Part shown: in pieces, positions 61,054 through 64,000 of the stretch
How positions within the stretch are numbered: the stretch's first letter is position 1
Layout of the letters: each line of letters opens with the position of its first letter
Assembly: GCA_027051905.1 (NCBI GenBank)
Contig: JALUGO010000011.1
Span: 1-64,000, forward strand
Direction of reading: 5' to 3'
Source of the DNA: Desulfurobacteriaceae bacterium
Lineage (GTDB): Bacteria; Aquificota; Aquificia; Desulfurobacteriales; Desulfurobacteriaceae
DNA length: 64,000 nucleotides
Position numbers and translations under genes: made by a program
Notes under the pieces: model-generated
Seen by the model: the letters and a program-made list of their open reading frames with translations, nothing else
What the model was told of the DNA's origin: nothing
Databases searched by the model: none

Positions 61054-62005
61054 CTGCTGCCTCTAATATTTCCTCTACTGTTACCGTTGCTGTTCCTAAC
61101 TTTCCTACCACAATTCCTGCTGCAAGGTTTGCTATCTCTCCTGCTTCAAAAGGGGTTGCTCCGGCGGCAATGGAGAGGGCGAATGCGCTTATCACTGTGT
61201 CTCCCGCTCCTGTGACGTCAAATACCTGTTTTGCCCTTGTTGGAATGTGTTTTGTTTCATCTTTTGTGATTATAGAGAGTCCTTTTTCGCTTCTCGTTAT
61301 AACTGAGTAGTCTAACTTATATCTCTCTATCAGGAGCTTTCCAGCCTTTTCTGTCTCCTCCTCTGTTGCTGGAACCACTCCAACAGCCTGGGAAGTTTCC
61401 TTGATGTTTGGAGTCATTGCCGTAACGTCTGTGTAGATGGGGAAGTTTTTCTCTTTGGGATCAAGGAAAATGGGGACTTCTTCCTTTATTTTTCCCGTGA
61501 GCGTAAAGAGAGCCCTGGTTATAACTCCTTTGCCGTAGTCTGAGATGATAACGGCGTCAAACTCCCGGTAGTGGCTACTGAGGAAAGAGAGGACTTTTCT
61601 CTCTATCTCCTCCGGCAGGTAGTCTCTGCTCTCCCAGTCAACTCTCAAGAGCTGCTGGGAGCCTGCAATTATCCGGGTTTTCCTCGTTGTTGGCCGTGAG
61701 GTGTCGGTTATGAGGGTATCTGTTTCAACGCCTGTGTTTTGGAGGAGCTCCCTCAGCCTTTCCCCTGCCTCGTCATCTCCTACAATTCCCAGAGGGATAG
61801 CATGGCCGCCCAGAGCTACAACGTTCGCGACTACGTTTGCAGCTCCTCCAGGTTTCAGGGTAACTCCCCTTGCCTCAACAACAGGAACAGGCGCTTCGGG
61901 AGATATCCTCTCAACGGTTCCCTTTATGTATTCGTCTACCATGAAGTCACCGATTACGAGAATTCTTTTTCCCTTAAACCGCTGGAGTATCTCTCTTCTA
62001 AACAA
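61034..62005 (-). CDS. hldE: D-glycero-beta-D-manno-heptose-7-phosphate kinase (HldE N-terminal type)
   Basis: 323 residues. PfkB kinase: GGAANVVANVVALGG, DYGKGVIT, FDVTGAGDTVISAFALSIAAG. It phosphorylates heptose-7-P for LPS inner core. The C-terminal nucleotidyltransferase half of E. coli HldE is absent, so it is the single-domain HldA-like form and a separate HldC is expected. TTG start, GGGGG upstream. Confidence 0.9.
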   Translation of the reverse strand: MFRREILQRFKGKRILVIGDFMVDEYIKGTVERISPEAPVPVVEARGVTLKPGGAANVVANVVALGGHAIPLGIVGDDEAGERLRELLQNTGVETDTLITDTSRPTTRKTRIIAGSQQLLRVDWESRDYLPEEIERKVLSFLSSHYREFDAVIISDYGKGVITRALFTLTGKIKEEVPIFLDPKEKNFPIYTDVTAMTPNIKETSQAVGVVPATEEETEKAGKLLIERYKLDYSVITRSEKGLSIITKDETKHIPTRAKQVFDVTGAGDTVISAFALSIAAGATPFEAGEIANLAAGIVVGKLGTATVTVEEILEAADALQDM

Positions 62006-62666
62006 GGTTTTCCCCCTTCATGCTTACAAAACTTTCTCTTCCAAGGATTATATGGTCTAAAACTTCTATTCCAATTAGCTTTCCCGCTTTTGAGAGCTCC
62101 TCTGTAATTCTGATGTCTTCTCTGCTGGGGGTTGGATCTCCAGATGGATGGTTGTGGAAGAGTATAACGGCTTCTGCCAGATCCCGAACGGCAGGGTTGA
62201 AAACCTCTTTTGGGCTTACCGCTGCCCTTCCCGTTCCCCCAATGGAAACAACGTGAACGTTTATCAGAAGGCCCTTCCTGTTGAGTGTTATGACCCCAAA
62301 GTGTTCGGTCTCCTTGTAGCTGTAAGGCTTTAAAACATCATAGGCTTCTTCAGGAGACGTAATCTTTCTGCTCCTGCTGACCTTCACCCTCTTTGAGAGC
62401 TCAAAGGCCGCCTTGAGGGTTATAGCCTTTGCCTTTCCAAGTCCTTTGAAAGAGCTCAGCTCCTCAATAGAGGCCTTTGAGAGGTTGTCCAATCCTCCAA
62501 AGTGGTTAAGGAGCTCCCTTGCCAGGTCAACGGCGTTCTTTCCGCTTGTTCCCGTTCTAAGAAGAATTGCAAGGAGCTCGGAGTCTGTCAGGTTTTCAGC
62601 TCCGAGCTCCAGCAGTTTCTCCCTTGGCCTGTCGGACGGGGGGAGCTCTTTCATCCTGTATCTCAA
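61998..62666 (-). CDS. radC: RadC-family JAMM/MPN protein
   Basis: 222 residues. UPF0758: helix-hairpin-helix (FKGLGKAKAITLKAAFEL) and JAMM motif with HNHPSGDPTPSREDI. The metal site is complete. Role in DNA repair is doubtful despite the name. Start TTG at 62666 overlaps the ileS stop and has GGGAG 8 bases upstream; ATG 62654 is an alternative. It overlaps hldE by 8 bases. Confidence 0.93.
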   Translation of the reverse strand: MRYRMKELPPSDRPREKLLELGAENLTDSELLAILLRTGTSGKNAVDLARELLNHFGGLDNLSKASIEELSSFKGLGKAKAITLKAAFELSKRVKVSRSRKITSPEEAYDVLKPYSYKETEHFGVITLNRKGLLINVHVVSIGGTGRAAVSPKEVFNPAVRDLAEAVILFHNHPSGDPTPSREDIRITEELSKAGKLIGIEVLDHIILGRESFVSMKGENLV

Positions 62667-64000
62667 GATTCCAGCTCCCTTAAAACCCTTGCACACCTTT
62701 CGCAGACGTCGGGGTATTCCTTATCCTTTCCTACCGTTTCGCTGTAGATCCAGCACCTCTGACACTTTTCCCCTTTAGCCCTTTCAGCAAGGGCTTTTAC
62801 TCCTTTAACCTCCTCAACCTCAATTGCCGTTTCCGGTGCCTCTTCAAGAGGGAGAACTTCGGCCTGAGATGTGATGAAAATGTAGGGGAGCTCTTTTTCG
62901 TACTGTTTCAGGAGCTCGTAATCCTCTCCTTCTGCGTAGACCTTAACGGCAGCTTCCAGTGAGTGGCTGATGAACCCTTCTTTTCTTGCAGTTTCAAGGG
63001 CTTTGTTGACAACTCCCTTTATCTCGATGAGTCTATCCCACCTCCTGAGAATTTCCCTGTCAAGCTCCTCACACAGAGGCGGAAACTCTTCCATAAAGAC
63101 CGAGTTTTTCTCCGCTCCCGGTATGTGGCTGTATGCCTCTTCAGCTGTAAAGGAGAGAATTGGAGCAATAAGGGTTGTAAGGCCGTAAAGAATTCTGTAT
63201 ATGGCCGTCTGGGCACTTCTCCTCTTTTTGGATTCCGGATGTTCACAGTAGAGGGTATCTTTGCTGATGTCTAAGTAGATTGAACTGAGCTCAACGGAGC
63301 AGTATTCGTAAACCCTCCTGAATACCCTGTTGAACCTGAAGCTGTTGTAGTCGTTAATAACCCCGTTTGCAAACTGCTGAAACCTGTTTACTGCCCACCT
63401 GTCGATCTCTGAAAGCTCCTCGTAGGGCAGCGCTTTTTCGGGGGTGAAGTCTGAAAGGTTCCCAAGCATAAACCTGATTGTGTTCCTTATCTTCTTGTAG
63501 GTTTCGCTGATCTTTTTCAAGATGTTGTCTGAAATCCTTACGTCCTCTGTAAAGTTTTCACTTGCAACCCACAGCCTTAAAATGTCTGCGCCGTATCTCT
63601 TGACAACGTCTAACGGGGAGATAACGTTCCCCAGCGATTTACTCATCTTGTAGCCTTTTTCATCAAGGGTGAAGCCGTGGGTGAGGACTGAGCGGTAAGG
63701 AGCTCTTCCCCTCGTTCCGCACGACTCTAAAAGGCTTGCCTGGAACCAGCCTCTATGCTGGTCGGAACCTTCCAGGTAGAGGTCGGCAGGCCAAGAGAGC
63801 TCCGGCCTCTTCTCAAGAACGGCGGCGTGGGAAGAACCAGAGTCAAACCAGACGTCCAGAATATCCATCTCCTTCTCAAACTCTTTCCCGCCGCACTTAG
63901 GGCAGGTAAAGCCCTCAGGCAGCAGCTCTTCTGCACTTTTCTCATACCAGGCGTCTGCAGACTCCTTCTCAAAAATGCTGGCAACTCTCTCTGCAATTTC
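62663..64000 (-). CDS. ileS: Isoleucyl-tRNA synthetase, C-terminal half (partial)
   Basis: 445 residues visible; the frame continues past the window edge, so the Rossmann HIGH half lies outside. KMSKS loop in KGYKMSKSLGN, WFDSGSSHAAVLEKR, and the C-terminal zinc finger CQRCWIYSETVGKDKEYPDVCERCARVL are complete. A second zinc-like pair CPKCGG is in the first 44 visible residues. The stop overlaps radC. It charges tRNA-Ile; TilS modifies the minor Ile isoacceptor. Confidence 0.97.
   Translation of the reverse strand, partial: EIAERVASIFEKESADAWYEKSAEELLPEGFTCPKCGGKEFEKEMDILDVWFDSGSSHAAVLEKRPELSWPADLYLEGSDQHRGWFQASLLESCGTRGRAPYRSVLTHGFTLDEKGYKMSKSLGNVISPLDVVKRYGADILRLWVASENFTEDVRISDNILKKISETYKKIRNTIRFMLGNLSDFTPEKALPYEELSEIDRWAVNRFQQFANGVINDYNSFRFNRVFRRVYEYCSVELSSIYLDISKDTLYCEHPESKKRRSAQTAIYRILYGLTTLIAPILSFTAEEAYSHIPGAEKNSVFMEEFPPLCEELDREILRRWDRLIEIKGVVNKALETARKEGFISHSLEAAVKVYAEGEDYELLKQYEKELPYIFITSQAEVLPLEEAPETAIEVEEVKGVKALAERAKGEKCQRCWIYSETVGKDKEYPDVCERCARVLRELES

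Overview
The window looks like a chromosomal segment of a thermophilic, Gram-negative, anaerobic or microaerophilic chemolithoautotroph, most likely Aquificota and probably the Desulfurobacteriaceae (Desulfurobacterium/Thermovibrio-like). Supporting signs are TtuA-type tRNA 2-thiolation (a thermophile trait), the futalosine menaquinone gene mqnA, malate dehydrogenase next to a class I fumarase alpha subunit (as expected for a reductive TCA organism), B12-dependent methionine synthase without a reactivation domain, lipid A and heptose genes (lpxA, fabZ, hldE), cytochrome bd beside oxygen-sensing genes, and roughly 42-43% GC. The placement is inference from gene content; no rRNA is present.

Layout. 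1-2.1 kb: the end of a prophage or phage-like element (C-terminal fragment, beta-helix protein, small helical protein, permuted NlpC/P60-like hydrolase) that stops next to tRNA-Thr(CGT), a plausible integration site. 2.4-10.1 kb, minus strand: DUF2892 protein, anchored protein of unknown function, TPR lipoprotein, folE, ftsH, hpt, tilS, tRNA-Met(CAT), gltX. 10.2-10.8 kb: two flagellar satellites facing each other (FlhB C-terminal-domain homologue and flgM, the latter with a sigma-28 promoter). 10.8-15.3 kb, minus: hemD, hemC, hemA, a ccsA/hemX-like gene and aroD. 15.4-19.6 kb, plus: miaA, hfq, an orphan 2-hydroxyacyl-CoA-dehydratase-like Fe-S protein, and rqcH. 19.6-22.9 kb, minus: the cytochrome bd operon cydA-cydB with two previously easy-to-miss micro-genes (30-aa CydX-like and 36-aa) and a 140-aa membrane protein. 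23-31 kb: argB, ubiX, epmA, a phosphoesterase, an aldehyde dehydrogenase, coaD, mdh, fumarase alpha, bioC.

30.8-45.5 kb is one long plus-strand run of tightly packed, often overlapping genes: ispG, folB, a GGDEF cyclase, queH, metH, apt, fabF, rnc, maf, a coiled-coil membrane protein plus response regulator, ispF, fabZ, lpxA, an MBL hydrolase, a THEP1 NTPase, hslO, and an archaemetzincin. 45.5-49.5 kb, minus: a soluble mini-chemoreceptor and its overlapping di-iron oxygen-sensor-like protein, a purine nucleoside phosphorylase and a beta-propeller lipoprotein. 49.6-53.3 kb, plus: the nitrogen module amt, a PerR/Fur regulator, glnB, glnA, with sigma-54 promoters before amt and glnB. 53.3-64 kb: methyltransferase, lysA, tyrA, class II aldolase, then a signalling cluster (heme-binding DUF3365-HAMP protein, PATAN/DUF4388 protein and a divergent gene sharing a repeated helical domain), and mqnA, ttuA, hldE, radC, ileS (runs off the window).

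Themes. Oxygen handling recurs (cytochrome bd, ODP-like sensor plus mini-MCP, PerR-like regulator, Hsp33), consistent with an anaerobe that meets oxygen. The three most promising unfamiliar items are (i) the di-iron sensor/mini-MCP pair, (ii) the DUF3365/PATAN/divergent-gene cluster with three copies of one helical domain, and (iii) strong over-representation of the palindrome GGAGCTCC (24 copies counted by eye, in all reading frames), reminiscent of cyanobacterial HIP1.
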